Shown here: positions 42,667 through 52,147 of the stretch, piece after piece
Position numbering within the stretch: the stretch's first letter is position 1
Layout of the letters: every line of letters begins with the position of its first letter
Source of the DNA: Pseudomonadota bacterium
GTDB taxonomy: Bacteria; Desulfobacterota; SM23-61
Assembly (NCBI GenBank): GCA_018819135.1
Contig: JAHJQK010000119.1
Location: forward strand, 1-64,000
Direction: 5' to 3'
DNA: 64,000 nt
Translations under genes and position numbers: made by a program
Notes under the pieces: generated by a model
What the model was told of the DNA's origin: nothing
The model's database searches: none
Seen by the model: the letters and a program-made list of their open reading frames with translations, nothing else

Positions 42667-45450
42667 ATGGACCCAAGGCGCAGAAAAAAGTTAATCAAAA
42701 AACTACAAACCATCGTCAACCGGGAATGGGTATTACATTCCCCACCTCATCTCCGGGCCTATGGCTACGATGCCTCGTTAAACCATTCTCTTCCTGACTT
42801 TATTGTCTTCCCCGCAACCATCGACCAGGTGGCCTCCGTCGTCCGCCTGGCGCTGGAAGAAAAAATTCCTTATCTTCCGCGGGGGGCGGGAACGAATCTT
42901 ACCGGCGGTTCCATTCCCTGCCAGGGAGGCATTGTAATCGCGACCTCCCGCCTGAAGGCCCTGCGCTTGATCGACCTGGATAATCTCAGGGCCGAAGTGG
43001 AGGTTGGAGCCACCAACCTGGAAGTGCAGAATGCCTTGGCGCCATCCGGTTATCTTTACGCCCCAGACCCGGCCAGCCAGAAAGTTTCCACAATCGGGGG
43101 CAACGTGGGTGAAAACTCAGGCGGCCCTCATTGCTTAAAGTACGGCGTCACCACCAACCATATCCTGGGTCTGGAAATGGCCATGCCCGATGGGAGGATT
43201 GTCTCTTTAGGGGGAAAATGCCTGGACCCGCCGGGATACGATCTCGTCGGCCTCATGGTGGGTGCGGAAGGAACTTTGGGCATCGCCACCCGGGCCACCC
43301 TCCGCTTGCTCCATCAGCCTCAGGCGGTACAAACCATCCTGGCGATCTTCGACAAAATTGAAGACGCCAGTAAAACCGTTTCCGCGATTATCGCCGCCGG
43401 CATAATCCCCGCGGCACTGGAAATGATTGACCAAGTTGTGCTGGAAGCCGTGGAAGCTTCTGTGCACGCCGGATATCCCCTGGATGCCGAGGGGGTTCTG
43501 ATCATCGAGCTTGACGGAATCCGGGAAGGGATGGAGCGTCAGGCAGACCGCATTCGCCAAATCTGCCAGGAGAATCATGTGCGGGAGGTTCGTCTGGCCA
43601 AAAACGCCAGTGAAAGGGATATACTCTGGAAGGGCCGCCGGGGGGCTTTCGGAGCCGTAGCTCGGGTTAAAACCAGTTACTTATGCGCTGACGGAACGGT
43701 CCCGCGCACCCAACTTCCACGCGTCCTGCGGCGGGTGGGAGAGATCGCCCAAAAGCACGCTCTGACCATTGGGAATGTCTTCCATGCCGGAGATGGAAAT
43801 CTCCATCCTTTGATCCTCTTTGATGACCGGGATGAAAACGAACGGACGCGGGTCATTGAGGCGGGCAAAGAAATTCTCGAGGCCTGCGCCCTTGCGGGAG
43901 GAACCATCAGCGGAGAGCACGGGATTGGTCTGGAAAAGATTGAATCCATGAGTTTAATCTTTTCTCCCGCCGACATCTCCTTTATGCGCAAAGTCAAAGA
44001 AGCGCTTGATCCCTCCGGTCTTTGCAACCCGGGGAAAATTTTTCCACCCGTGGAAGCTTCCCCCCCAACGATCCCATCCCAACGGGATCTATCGCCGGGT
44101 GGTGATCTCCTTTCCGGCATCGCTATCATTGTCGGCGAAGAAAATTGCCGGGGAGCGAGTGCCGCGGCTGAAAAATACTCCGTGGAAGGAATCATCCCCC
44201 CCGTAGTGGCTTTTCCGGGAAGCGTGCCAGAGGCCGCCGAGATCCTGCGCCTCGCCGCCCTGAAAAACTCCTCCATCGTTCCCATGGGAGGGGGCACGAA
44301 GATCGATTGCGGGAACTCTCCGTCGCGGCTTGATGCTGTACTCAATCTATCCCATATGGACCGCATCCTGGAGATCGATTTAGAAAACCTTACGATCACC
44401 CTGGAAGCAGGCGTAAAGCTTCAAACCATCCAGGAAAATCTGGCCCGACACCATTGCCTTATTCCTCTGGACCCACCCTTTGCCGATGCCACCATCGGGG
44501 GGATTCTCTCCACCAATTCCAGCGGCCCGAAAAGGCTTTTTTATGGAAGCGCCCGGGACCTAACCCTGGGCGTAAAATTAGTCTTGGCGGGAGGAGAAAT
44601 CGTCAAGGCCGGTGGCAAGACAGTAAAGAACGTCTCTGGTTACGATATGACCAAACTTTATATTGGCTCTTGCGGGACGCTGGGGATTATCGCCGAAGCG
44701 ACCCTGCGCTTATTGCCCGCTCCCGAGCGGGAAGTTATTCTCATCCTCCCCTGCCGGGATGCTTCGCAGGCCCAGACCATGGCATTTAAGATCATCCACT
44801 CTGACCTTCTTCCTTCCTCCTTAATGCTTTTCAACAGGAAAGCCGCAGCGCTCCTCCCCCCATCCATAACATCCGCTTTTCCGCCAGGGGTCCTGCTTTT
44901 TATCGGAATAGAAGGGTCCGGCGAAGCTGTAGAAGCGCAAACCCAAAGAATTCGCTTCCTGCGGGAAGAGGAGGGTTTGTCCGATTTTCAAATTTTCCAG
45001 GATTTGCCGGCGGCAGCAATTTGGAAAGTCCTCCAAGGGATGCATCCGCTCCTTTTGGACCGTTCCCCTTTGGCTGTTTCCTGTAAAGTTTCTACTTCCC
45101 TCTCCCAAGGTGGGGCTTTCTTTCATAAGGCTGAATCTCTATCAGTGCAAAACGCTGTTGAGGCGGCTCTCCTCGGCCACCTCGGAACCGGCATTATCAA
45201 TCTTTTTCTGGAGTCGGAAGAAACCGGGCCGCCAGCAGTTGCTACCATTGCGGGAATCCTTGCCGATCTCAGAAAAGAAGCGGAAGCGGCGGGAGGGAAT
45301 TTGGTGATTGAATCCGCTCCATCGATGCTTAAAAAGAACATCTCTGTATGGGGACGGCCAGGGCCATCCTTCCCTTACATGAAAGCCATCAAAACTGCCC
45401 TGGACCCCATGCACCTTTTAAATCCCGGCCGATTTTATGGAGACTTATGA
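42667..45450 (+). CDS. Fused GlcD-GlcE glycolate/lactate oxidase flavoprotein
   Basis: The 927-aa protein joins two FAD-linked oxidase halves. Residues about 1-465 are GlcD: 'PRGAGTNLTGGSIPCQGG', 'STIGGNVGENSGGPHCLKYG', 'IGNVFHAGDGNLHPL' and 'SGEHGIGLEKI'. Residues about 490-927 are GlcE: 'IVPMGGGTKIDCG', 'DATIGGILSTNSSGPKR' and 'GKTVKNVSGYDMTKLYIGS'. In E. coli these are separate subunits that oxidise glycolate to glyoxylate with GlcF. The stop overlaps the GlcF start as ATGA. D-lactate or another 2-hydroxy acid is an alternative substrate. Confidence 0.9.
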   Translation: MDPRRRKKLIKKLQTIVNREWVLHSPPHLRAYGYDASLNHSLPDFIVFPATIDQVASVVRLALEEKIPYLPRGAGTNLTGGSIPCQGGIVIATSRLKALRLIDLDNLRAEVEVGATNLEVQNALAPSGYLYAPDPASQKVSTIGGNVGENSGGPHCLKYGVTTNHILGLEMAMPDGRIVSLGGKCLDPPGYDLVGLMVGAEGTLGIATRATLRLLHQPQAVQTILAIFDKIEDASKTVSAIIAAGIIPAALEMIDQVVLEAVEASVHAGYPLDAEGVLIIELDGIREGMERQADRIRQICQENHVREVRLAKNASERDILWKGRRGAFGAVARVKTSYLCADGTVPRTQLPRVLRRVGEIAQKHALTIGNVFHAGDGNLHPLILFDDRDENERTRVIEAGKEILEACALAGGTISGEHGIGLEKIESMSLIFSPADISFMRKVKEALDPSGLCNPGKIFPPVEASPPTIPSQRDLSPGGDLLSGIAIIVGEENCRGASAAAEKYSVEGIIPPVVAFPGSVPEAAEILRLAALKNSSIVPMGGGTKIDCGNSPSRLDAVLNLSHMDRILEIDLENLTITLEAGVKLQTIQENLARHHCLIPLDPPFADATIGGILSTNSSGPKRLFYGSARDLTLGVKLVLAGGEIVKAGGKTVKNVSGYDMTKLYIGSCGTLGIIAEATLRLLPAPEREVILILPCRDASQAQTMAFKIIHSDLLPSSLMLFNRKAAALLPPSITSAFPPGVLLFIGIEGSGEAVEAQTQRIRFLREEEGLSDFQIFQDLPAAAIWKVLQGMHPLLLDRSPLAVSCKVSTSLSQGGAFFHKAESLSVQNAVEAALLGHLGTGIINLFLESEETGPPAVATIAGILADLRKEAEAAGGNLVIESAPSMLKKNISVWGRPGPSFPYMKAIKTALDPMHLLNPGRFYGDL

Positions 45451-46697
45451 TAACGGCCCCAAAAGATGAAGTCGTAAAGTGTAACCGCTGCGGCTTCTGC
45501 CTGGCCGCCTGTCCGGTCTATCAGGCTACGGGGGTGGAGACCAAGGCTCCGCGTGGCCGAAACTCTCTGGCCCGAGCCCTGCTAGACAAAAATTTTACCT
45601 GGAGCCCCGAAACGCGGGACTCCCTGTTTCAATGCCTGAGCTGTCGGGCCTGCGTGGAAGCCTGTTTTCCGGCAGTGGAGACCGATGAAATAGTGATCTC
45701 CATGCGGTCGGATTACTACCGCGAGTTCGGGGAGCCATGGCTGCAGCGGTATCTTTTTCGCCGTTTATTGCCGGATCCACGGAAGTTATCCGCGGCCCTC
45801 AAGAAAGCTTTTCTATTGCAGAGCGGAGCCAGGCTGATTCGGGCTCTGAGCTTCCTTCCCTGGTTGAACCGGCATCTCCTGCGGGCTATGGACTTCTTAC
45901 CCCCTTTGCCGGATCAAACCCTGCGGGAGCGATGGCCGGCGCTTATGGGAGAACAAAAGGACCAGGGAAAAAAGATCGCCTATTTCGGCGGCTGTGCTTT
46001 CAATTTCGCTTTGCCTGATATCGGCTTAGCGACCCTGAGCCTGCTCCTAAAAAGTGGCAACCAGGTCTTTTGGCCTGAACATGGATGTTGCGGATTGCCG
46101 GCCTACGGTCACGGGGATCTCGAAGGCGCAAGGATCATGGCCCGGAAAAATTTGAGGGTTTTCCAGGATCTCGATATCGAGGCGGTGGTCACCGAATGTG
46201 CCAGTTGTTCGTCCTTTCTGAAAAAATATCCCGTTCTTCTGGCCCGGGAGCCCGGTTCCGCCGAACAGGCCCAGAAATTCAGCAGCCGCGTACTGGATAT
46301 AAGTGAGTTCCTTGCCACCCAAACCCTTTCCTTCCCGCAGAACCATCAAACCCTGAAAGTTACCTTCCACGACCCTTGCCACCTGAACCGTTTTCAGCAA
46401 ATAAAGTCCCAACCGCGTGACCTGCTGAAGAAAGTACCGGGACTACAGTTCGTGGAGATGCCCGAGGCCGACTGGTGTTGCGGCGGAGGAGCAGGATTGA
46501 ATCTGGCCAACTATGATCTGTCCATGAAAATTTTGCAGCGAAAAATGGACAACCTGCAGAGGAGTAAGGCCCAGGTCTTGGTCACTTCCTGTCCGGGTTG
46601 CTATTTGCAGCTCCGCCATGGCGCGAACCGAAATAGCATGGCTGTGGAAGTTCATTATCTGACAGAAGTCTTAGCCAGAGTGGTAAAGACCTCATAA
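45447..46697 (+). CDS. glcF: GlcF-like iron-sulfur subunit (heterodisulfide reductase type CCG domains)
   Basis: The start is the ATG at 45447, inside the GlcD-E stop, rather than 45348; the product is 416 aa. Two ferredoxin-type 4Fe-4S motifs, 'CNRCGFCLAACPVY' and 'CLSCRACVEACFPAVE', come first. Two cysteine-rich CCG domains follow ('HGCCGLPAYGHG', 'CASCSSFLKKYP', 'WCCGGGAGLNL', 'CPGCYLQL'). It accepts electrons from the flavoprotein and passes them to the membrane quinone pool or another carrier. Domain order and coupling make GlcF the best reading. Confidence 0.9.
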   Translation: MITAPKDEVVKCNRCGFCLAACPVYQATGVETKAPRGRNSLARALLDKNFTWSPETRDSLFQCLSCRACVEACFPAVETDEIVISMRSDYYREFGEPWLQRYLFRRLLPDPRKLSAALKKAFLLQSGARLIRALSFLPWLNRHLLRAMDFLPPLPDQTLRERWPALMGEQKDQGKKIAYFGGCAFNFALPDIGLATLSLLLKSGNQVFWPEHGCCGLPAYGHGDLEGARIMARKNLRVFQDLDIEAVVTECASCSSFLKKYPVLLAREPGSAEQAQKFSSRVLDISEFLATQTLSFPQNHQTLKVTFHDPCHLNRFQQIKSQPRDLLKKVPGLQFVEMPEADWCCGGGAGLNLANYDLSMKILQRKMDNLQRSKAQVLVTSCPGCYLQLRHGANRNSMAVEVHYLTEVLARVVKTS

Positions 46698-46709
46698 AGG
46701 GAAGGAAAC

Positions 46710-47270
46710 GTGCCTCGACCCTAGAAGTTTCTTCGTTCCAAGATCCTGCATTCCTGCCGCATCTTTACCCTGAAAATGGAACACTGCCTTTCTCCTCGCA
46801 CGGACCGGGAACATGACTTTTACCTTCTGGATTCTCCGGATTGGGTGAATGTCATCCCCCTTACTTCTGATGAGCAAGTGATCCTGGTCAAACAATTTCG
46901 CTTCGGGACCAAAGATTTCTGCCTGGAAATTCCGGGAGGGATGCTTGACGGGGGGGATACGCCCTCACAGGCGGCCAGTCTTGAGCTTCTGGAAGAGACC
47001 GGCTATGGGGGCGAAGAGCCAATCCTTTTGGGCATCGTCCACCCTAACCCAGCCATTCATACCAACCGTTGCTATACCTATCTGATCAGGAATGTGACCT
47101 TCCACAATCTCCCCCAGCAGGATTCCACCGAAGATATCGAAGTGAAGACCGTACCCTTGGCGGAAATTCCCCGGCTTATCCGCGAGGGCCAAATCACTCA
47201 CGCCTTAGTGATCGCCGCTTTTTACTGGCTCTTTTCGTCCTCGCTCTTTCCTTCTTTTCCGAAGATATAA
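46710..47270 (+). CDS. Nudix hydrolase (ADP-ribose pyrophosphatase type) with in-frame TAG near start
   Basis: The Nudix core is clear: 'DWVNVIPLTSDEQVILVKQF' and the box 'GGMLDGGDTPSQAASLELLE' followed by ETGY, though Leu replaces the usual Arg and Asp the first Glu. It should hydrolyse ADP-ribose-like nucleotides. The track starts at ATG 46776, but coding similarity extends upstream ('KILHSCRIFTLK') to a GTG at 46710 preceded by AAGGGAAGGAAAC. In that frame the fifth codon is TAG (46722-46724). It could be a TGG-to-TAG nonsense change, pyrrolysine, a sequencing error, or the gene may really start later. It follows glcF by 12 bases and is probably co-transcribed. Confidence 0.75.
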
Positions 47271-47421
47271 GGAGGGAGTTAAATTTGTCAATCTTTTTAA
47301 ATTTACAAATGAATATAGAAAGTGGCAAAGGAAGGGGTTCTTGCCCTCCTTCGCTTTTCAATAGGGTTATGAATTTACTTTGATTAGCGGAGCCTGGATG
47401 GGGGGTAATGAAAGAGGGATT

Positions 47422-48402
47422 TCATAGTCCTTCCTTTTTCATCTCTTCGGCGAGTTTCTTCTGTTTTTCGGTAAGACTTTTAGGATGTTTGATTAGAATA
47501 CGCACAAACTCATCCCCCCGGCCCCCTCCTTGGAAATGAGGTAATCCAAATCCTTTCAAACGGATCCGGCTATGGCTTTGGGTTCCGGGTGGGACTTTTA
47601 TGTGTTTGGAACCGTCAAGCGTGGGAACTTCAATCGTCGTACCCAGGAGAGCCTCGGAAATTTTGATCTCCTTATCCAGAGTAAGGTCACTTCCTTCTCT
47701 CTTGAAAAAAGGGTGCTCGGCAACGTTCACTTTGAGGTATAAGTCACCTGGAGGTACCCCTCGCCTCCCTTCCATTCCTTTCCCCGCCAGGCGTAGCTTT
47801 TTCCCACTCTCGATTCCCGGAGGGATTTTGACCGTTACTTCTTCTACTTTCCCTCCTTTCTGAAACTTTACTTTCTTCTCTCCGCCGGATGCAACCTCCT
47901 GGAAAGTGAGGTTCAATTCGGAATGAACGTCCTGCCCTTTCAGGGGTGCCGCGCCTCTGGTCTGGTATTCACCCCCCGAAAACATGTCCTCAAAACCAGC
48001 ACCCTGCCTCCCTTTTTGACCGAAGAGATCCTCAAATCCCCCGTAATGGACTTTGGCTCCCCTCCCGGCTCCTCCGAACATGCGGCTGAATACATCATTG
48101 GTGGTGGAAAAACCCAAATCTTTGAAAAGATCGCTGATGTCGAACCCCCGAAAAATATCCTCCTGGGAGAAACGCTGGCTGAATCCGGAAGGCCCAAACT
48201 GGTCATATTGCTGACGCTTTCCTTTATCGCTCAAGACGGCGTAAGCCTCGTTGATCTCCTTGAAACGCTCCTCCGCCTGTTTGTTCCCGGGATTGCGATC
48301 GGGATGATGCTTCATGGCCAGCTTGCGGTAAGCCTTTTTGATTTCGTCTTCATGGGCGCTTTTTTTGACGCCCAATACCTCGTAATAATCCCTCTTGGCC
48401 AT
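47422..48402 (-). CDS. DnaJ/CbpA-like J-protein
   Basis: The 326-aa protein has an N-terminal J domain with HPD ('[18 protein letters not shown]'), a Gly/Phe-rich segment (about 100-145), then two DnaJ C-terminal beta domains ('[20 protein letters not shown]', '[19 protein letters not shown]'). It has no zinc-finger repeats, so it is of the CbpA (class B) type. It stimulates DnaK; here it starts 4 bases after the ClpX-like gene, suggesting it delivers substrates to or works beside that unfoldase. No dnaK or grpE is nearby. Confidence 0.9.
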   Translation of the reverse strand: MAKRDYYEVLGVKKSAHEDEIKKAYRKLAMKHHPDRNPGNKQAEERFKEINEAYAVLSDKGKRQQYDQFGPSGFSQRFSQEDIFRGFDISDLFKDLGFSTTNDVFSRMFGGAGRGAKVHYGGFEDLFGQKGRQGAGFEDMFSGGEYQTRGAAPLKGQDVHSELNLTFQEVASGGEKKVKFQKGGKVEEVTVKIPPGIESGKKLRLAGKGMEGRRGVPPGDLYLKVNVAEHPFFKREGSDLTLDKEIKISEALLGTTIEVPTLDGSKHIKVPPGTQSHSRIRLKGFGLPHFQGGGRGDEFVRILIKHPKSLTEKQKKLAEEMKKEGL

Positions 48403-48406
48403 TGCC

Positions 48407-50170
48407 TCACTCGCCTTTGTAAGTCTCTTGAATCAATCGGTTCAGGTAATTTTCCGGATTCTCCATTCCTTCCGGCGGAATGAAAAACTCCTGCTTTCCG
48501 GTCTTCTCTTTGATAAGTTTTAACCCGTGCTCATAGTTCTGAAAAGACTGCTTCAAAAAAGCACCGGGTTCAAACCCTTCTTCCCATATTCTTTCCACCA
48601 GGCGTTCGATCGCCTCGGCGGTGAAATGGAGCTGCACTTCATTGCGGCTGGAAAACGTCCGTTCAAAATCCAGGGCCGCCCGATGGATCACCAATACTTC
48701 TTCCACCGCAGAATCTACGTCCGTCCGCCCTTCCACCGTCCGTTTCGTAATCAGGTGAATTCTCCGGTCTGAAAAAGCAACCCCATAGCGGGACGCGAAT
48801 TCCGCCTCCTTTTTGCGGATGGATTTTTCCAACCCCTTCTCTTCTTCTTCCTGTAATCTGTGGAAGAGGGCTTCTCGCTCCGGGTTTTCGGGGTTTTGCA
48901 GAAGCTGGTGCAGCTCCCCTACCGGGTTATCCACCATGGCCCGGGTGACAACCAGATGGCGAATAGCCGTCGAAGGAAGAGTATGTTCGAATTTTAAGAG
49001 CACTCGTTCCACGGCGCTAACCAAACCCCGGGCGCCGGTCCGTTCTTGGAAAGCATTCTCGGCAATCCGGTGGAGCGCTTCGTCTTCAAACTGCAGATCG
49101 ATCCCGTAGGCCTTGAAGTCCCGCTTCTTGCCGATGATGATCGGGCTTTTGGGATTCCGCAGGATGTTATAAAGGTCCTCGACTTCCAAATGTTCAAAAA
49201 CCGTTACCACCGGTAACCTGCCGATGAATTCTGATTCAAACCCGTATTGAATCAAATCCTCAGCTTTTATCTGCTGCAAGTTCTCGGCTCTTTCGTCTTT
49301 GGATTTGATCTCGGCTCCAAATCCCATACCCTGCCGGTTTAAGCGTTTTTTAATGATTTCCTCCAGACCATTGAATGCCCCGCTCATGATGAAGAGGATA
49401 TGCTTGGTATTGATCTTCTTCTTTTCCCTTTTCCCCGTTTTCTGGAATTCCATAATTGCTTCCATCTGCGCAACGGGGTCATGGGGAACCTTCAGTTCCA
49501 CTTCAGTCTCTTCCATGGGTTTGAGCAAAGCCCGTTGCACACCGGAACGGGATACATCCGGGCCGATCAGGTTGGGCGAGGCCGCGATTTTGTCCACTTC
49601 ATCCAGATAGATGATCCCGTACTGGGCCAGTTCAATATCTCCTTTGGCTTCGTAGACCAGATCCCGGACCAGATCTTCCACATCCCCACCCACATAACCT
49701 GTCTCACTAAACTTGGTAGCGTCTCCTTTGACAAAGGGCACTCCGATCTTTCCGGCAATGAGTTTCACCAGGAAAGTCTTGCCGACGCCCGTGGGGCCGA
49801 TCATGATGATGTTATTCTTGATCTCTCCGATCCCTTCATAGCGCCTATTTTTATTCTTGGACTCAAACATTTTGATCCGGTTGAAATGGGTGCAGACCTT
49901 CGTCGCCAAAACCTCTTTGGCTTCATCTTGCTTGACCAAATATTCATCCAAATAAGATTTTAATTCTTCAGGTTTCATGTCGAAGTGAATGACCAGGGGT
50001 TCAGAACGTTTCTCTTGCTCCCCTTCTTCCACCTTCTCCCCGGCTGCCTCGGCGAGGGGACCCAGCCCGGCAAACTGAACCCTCCGGCCATATTTTTTCG
50101 CTAGATAATCGCTTAAATCTTTTTGGATCTCTTTGATGTCCAAATCTTTGTTATCGAAATTCTTCTCCAT
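48407..50170 (-). CDS. ClpX-like AAA+ unfoldase without zinc-binding domain
   Basis: The 587-aa protein aligns with ClpX over the AAA+ core: Walker A '[20 protein letters not shown]', pore loop '[16 protein letters not shown]', Walker B '[12 protein letters not shown]', sensor '[11 protein letters not shown]' and '[20 protein letters not shown]'. The N-terminal Cys4 zinc domain of ClpX is replaced by about 85 unrelated residues. The C-terminus is extended by about 150 residues (from about 435) with charged helices. The ClpP-docking loop reads MGF instead of IGF, so ClpP binding is uncertain. The next gene, four bases away, is a J-protein. Function beyond protein unfolding is unknown. Confidence 0.85.
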   Translation of the reverse strand: MEKNFDNKDLDIKEIQKDLSDYLAKKYGRRVQFAGLGPLAEAAGEKVEEGEQEKRSEPLVIHFDMKPEELKSYLDEYLVKQDEAKEVLATKVCTHFNRIKMFESKNKNRRYEGIGEIKNNIIMIGPTGVGKTFLVKLIAGKIGVPFVKGDATKFSETGYVGGDVEDLVRDLVYEAKGDIELAQYGIIYLDEVDKIAASPNLIGPDVSRSGVQRALLKPMEETEVELKVPHDPVAQMEAIMEFQKTGKREKKKINTKHILFIMSGAFNGLEEIIKKRLNRQGMGFGAEIKSKDERAENLQQIKAEDLIQYGFESEFIGRLPVVTVFEHLEVEDLYNILRNPKSPIIIGKKRDFKAYGIDLQFEDEALHRIAENAFQERTGARGLVSAVERVLLKFEHTLPSTAIRHLVVTRAMVDNPVGELHQLLQNPENPEREALFHRLQEEEEKGLEKSIRKKEAEFASRYGVAFSDRRIHLITKRTVEGRTDVDSAVEEVLVIHRAALDFERTFSSRNEVQLHFTAEAIERLVERIWEEGFEPGAFLKQSFQNYEHGLKLIKEKTGKQEFFIPPEGMENPENYLNRLIQETYKGE

Positions 50171-50375
50171 AATTCTTCCAACCCTCCAAAATACTTTTCT
50201 TTCTATTATTATAATACGGATTGCCCAATCACGCCAGTTTTTAACTTACTCTTTCGGTTTTATCCCTCCCTTTCCCCCTTTTTACTTGATTTTCAAAGGC
50301 TTTCTTGTTTAAATGGGTTTGGGCCTTTCTTTCTTTTTAATGCTTTTGATGCCTGGTGATCTGCGTCCTGAAAAA

Positions 50376-50723
50376 ATGCATGAACTTTCCGTAACCCAAA
50401 GTATCCTGGAAATTGCCCTCGACTATGGTACTCGCCACCAGGCGCAAAAGATCAGTGAGATTCATTTGCATATCGGAGAGATCAGCGACTTTGATGACGA
50501 ATGGATCCAGCGTTACTTCGACTTCGTGAGTAAAGGGACAATCGCCGAGGGAGCTAAGCTGCGTATATCCCGAACCCCTGCCCGGCTGCAATGCAACCCG
50601 TGTTCCTTCATCTTTCCCCTGGATAAATCCACCTGGAATACCCAATGCCCTTCCTGTGACAGCAAGGATTGCCACCTTATTTCCGGCCGGGAGTTCCGAG
50701 TGGAGGCACTGGAAGTAATTTAA
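50376..50723 (+). CDS. hypA: Hydrogenase nickel-insertion protein HypA
   Basis: The start is the ATG at 50376, giving 'MHELSVTQSILEIALDYG' with the N-terminal His2/Glu3 that bind nickel; the track start at 50313 is wrong. The product is 115 aa. The zinc site is 'CNPC' plus 'CPSCDSKDC'. HypA delivers nickel with HypB to NiFe hydrogenase. No hydrogenase or other hyp gene is in the window, so it is an orphan here, implying a NiFe hydrogenase elsewhere in the genome. Confidence 0.92.
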   Translation: MHELSVTQSILEIALDYGTRHQAQKISEIHLHIGEISDFDDEWIQRYFDFVSKGTIAEGAKLRISRTPARLQCNPCSFIFPLDKSTWNTQCPSCDSKDCHLISGREFRVEALEVI

Positions 50724-50829
50724 AGACGAGCTGAAAAGAATTTTTTCGAGTCTTCCTGCTTAAACGCTTAGAAAAAGAGGGCAAAATCAAACAAACCGGG
50801 AAAATGCGTCATGCTGCCCACACCCGAAA

Positions 50830-51090
50830 TGCGTAGTCTACAAACATGTGTGTTGCGCTCTACGCACATGTGCGTAGAGTCCGTGTGTAGAGCCATGTGC
50901 AACTATACGCGCCGCTCGTATTTTATGAGCGGCGATATGAGCGCGCACGCCAATATATGCGCCCGTTTATGCGTCTGGCGCATAAAATCTATGCCGGCAG
51001 GCATATCCAGGAGGGCCAATCGAAAGGTGCTTCTTACATGCGAAAGCAGTAACCCCGGGGAATCGCGCGCATGTTTCGCGCTCCGCGCGT
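50830..51090. repeat. Cluster of palindromes and hairpins
   Basis: There are at least four perfect dyads in 260 bp: CTCTACGCACATGTGCGTAG and its last two bases (a 22-bp palindrome, 50858-50879), GCCGCTC/GAGCGGC (50911-50933), TATGCGCC/GGCGCATA (50956-50984) and TATGCC/GGCATA (50990-51005), followed by CG-rich GCGCGCATG/CGCGCTCCGCGCG. The 93-aa frame across it (50811-51092) is Cys- and Arg-rich and not believed. It may be a structured RNA, a mobile-element end or an attachment region. It lies at the left edge of the second accessory zone. Confidence 0.6.
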
Positions 51091-51147
51091 AAGAGCTGTC
51101 AAAACCGGCCTGAATCGCCCGGCACGGAGTTGAATAGAGTTTCCCCG

Positions 51148-51291
51148 ATGAGTGACCAACAATCTTTTTTCGACAACCAGCCCGTCGCCAAGCCGCAGGG
51201 CCCGATAGAATGCCTGGGTATGACATTCCCGAACGACGAAAAGCGCCGGGAATACTTCCTGGAGAATCTGCGCGAGACGCTCCATAGGTAA
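51148..51291 (+). pseudogene. N-terminal fragment of a site-specific DNA methyltransferase
   Basis: ATG 51148 opens a 47-codon frame, too short for the track: 'MSDQQSFFDNQPVAKPQG' then 'PIECLGMTFPNDEKRREYFL' and 'ENLRETLHR' before TAA. This matches my recollection of how large restriction-associated DNA methyltransferases begin (CLGMTFPNDEaRRxYFLexLR). The reading stops where the GGGGTCAG hairpin element starts, so the remainder of the gene is lost. The family call is from memory and should be confirmed by search. Confidence 0.55.
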
Positions 51292-51293
51292 AA

Positions 51294-51342
51294 GGGGTCA
51301 GCCCATGAAACAGGAAAATCCCTTATTTCACGGACTGACCCC
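51294..51342. repeat. GGGGTCAG inverted-repeat element
   Basis: GGGGTCAGCCCATGAAA and TTTCACGGACTGACCCC are imperfect inverted repeats (15 of 17 positions) around a 15-base centre. The ends recall RAYT/REP elements and the TCTGACCCC ends of the 49-bp repeats beside the AOR gene. It sits exactly at the breakpoint of the methyltransferase fragment. Confidence 0.75.
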
Positions 51343-51364
51343 TCGCTGAATAAGGGAGAATGTG

Positions 51365-52147
51365 ATGCCCCTTTCATCAGAAGAAAGAGAACAATTAGCA
51401 AATGCGAAGTTTCTACTCGAAAATCCTGGTCTCGCCGCAAAGATCACAGACGCTATCGGAACTCCCATCGAAAAAGGATTTGGGCTGTTACCAGCGGGAT
51501 GGCGGACGTCAATTCAAAAAGCTACCAACAAAGCACTTATGAGTGCTCTAAACGTTGCCGTTGGAACTATGGATAATAAAAAAAGTAACAAATCTTCCCC
51601 AAAGCTTCATAAAGGCCTCGTGGCATTGTCTGGCGCAGTAGGGGGTGCTTTTGGTTTGCCTGCTTTAGCTATCGAACTTCCGGTCTCAGCTACCATTATG
51701 CTCAGATCTATAGCGGATATTGCTCGATCACACGGCGAAGAAATATCTAAGATTGAGGCCAGAATTGCGTGCCTCCAGGTCTTCGCTCTTGGGGGTTCGT
51801 CTGCTTCTGACAATTCTGCAGAAATTGGTTACTACATCGTTCGGGCTTCTCTTGCTCGCTCCATATCGGAAGCAGCACAATACATTGTCGAGAAAGGGAT
51901 TGCTGAAGAAGGCGCCCCTGCAATCGTTCGACTCATAACAAAGATCGCCGCACGATTCAGCATACCGGTTTCTGAAAAAGCGGCTGCCCAATCCGTCCCG
52001 GTCATTGGTGCTTTTGGGGGTGCGCTTATAAACACAATGTTCATTGATCATTTTCAAGATATCAGTGAAGGCCACTTTACTGTACGCCAACTTGAAAGGA
52101 AATACGGCTTTGAAGTTGTTAAGAAGGCTTACGAACAGTTGCCATGA
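51365..52147 (+). CDS. EcsC-family protein
   Basis: The 260-aa protein has the EcsC family core: 'HKGLVALSGAVGGAFGLPAL', 'ELPVSATIMLRSIADIARSH', 'IEARIACLQVFALGG' and, near the end, 'VPVIGAFGGALINTMFIDHF'. Two amphipathic or hydrophobic stretches suggest membrane association. The role of EcsC-like proteins outside Bacillus is poorly known. The ATG at 51365 is preferred over the track GTG at 51362, because AAGGGAGAA is better spaced. It stands alone in the accessory zone. Base composition is AT-richer than its neighbours. Confidence 0.8.
   Translation: MPLSSEEREQLANAKFLLENPGLAAKITDAIGTPIEKGFGLLPAGWRTSIQKATNKALMSALNVAVGTMDNKKSNKSSPKLHKGLVALSGAVGGAFGLPALAIELPVSATIMLRSIADIARSHGEEISKIEARIACLQVFALGGSSASDNSAEIGYYIVRASLARSISEAAQYIVEKGIAEEGAPAIVRLITKIAARFSIPVSEKAAAQSVPVIGAFGGALINTMFIDHFQDISEGHFTVRQLERKYGFEVVKKAYEQLP

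Noticed and set aside
43677-44399. 240-aa minus-strand ORF
   Set aside because: Antisense to the GlcD-GlcE fusion; low-complexity Arg/Ser-rich composition.
50195-50260. Sigma-54 or heat-shock promoter before the ClpX-like gene
   Set aside because: GG and GC elements are not at the right distance and only a TATAAT-like -10 is seen; no confident -35.
50811-51092. 93-aa plus-strand ORF across the hairpin cluster
   Set aside because: Composition (Cys, Arg, Met-rich) follows from the palindromes; no ribosome site and no recognisable domain. Treated as repeat or structured DNA.
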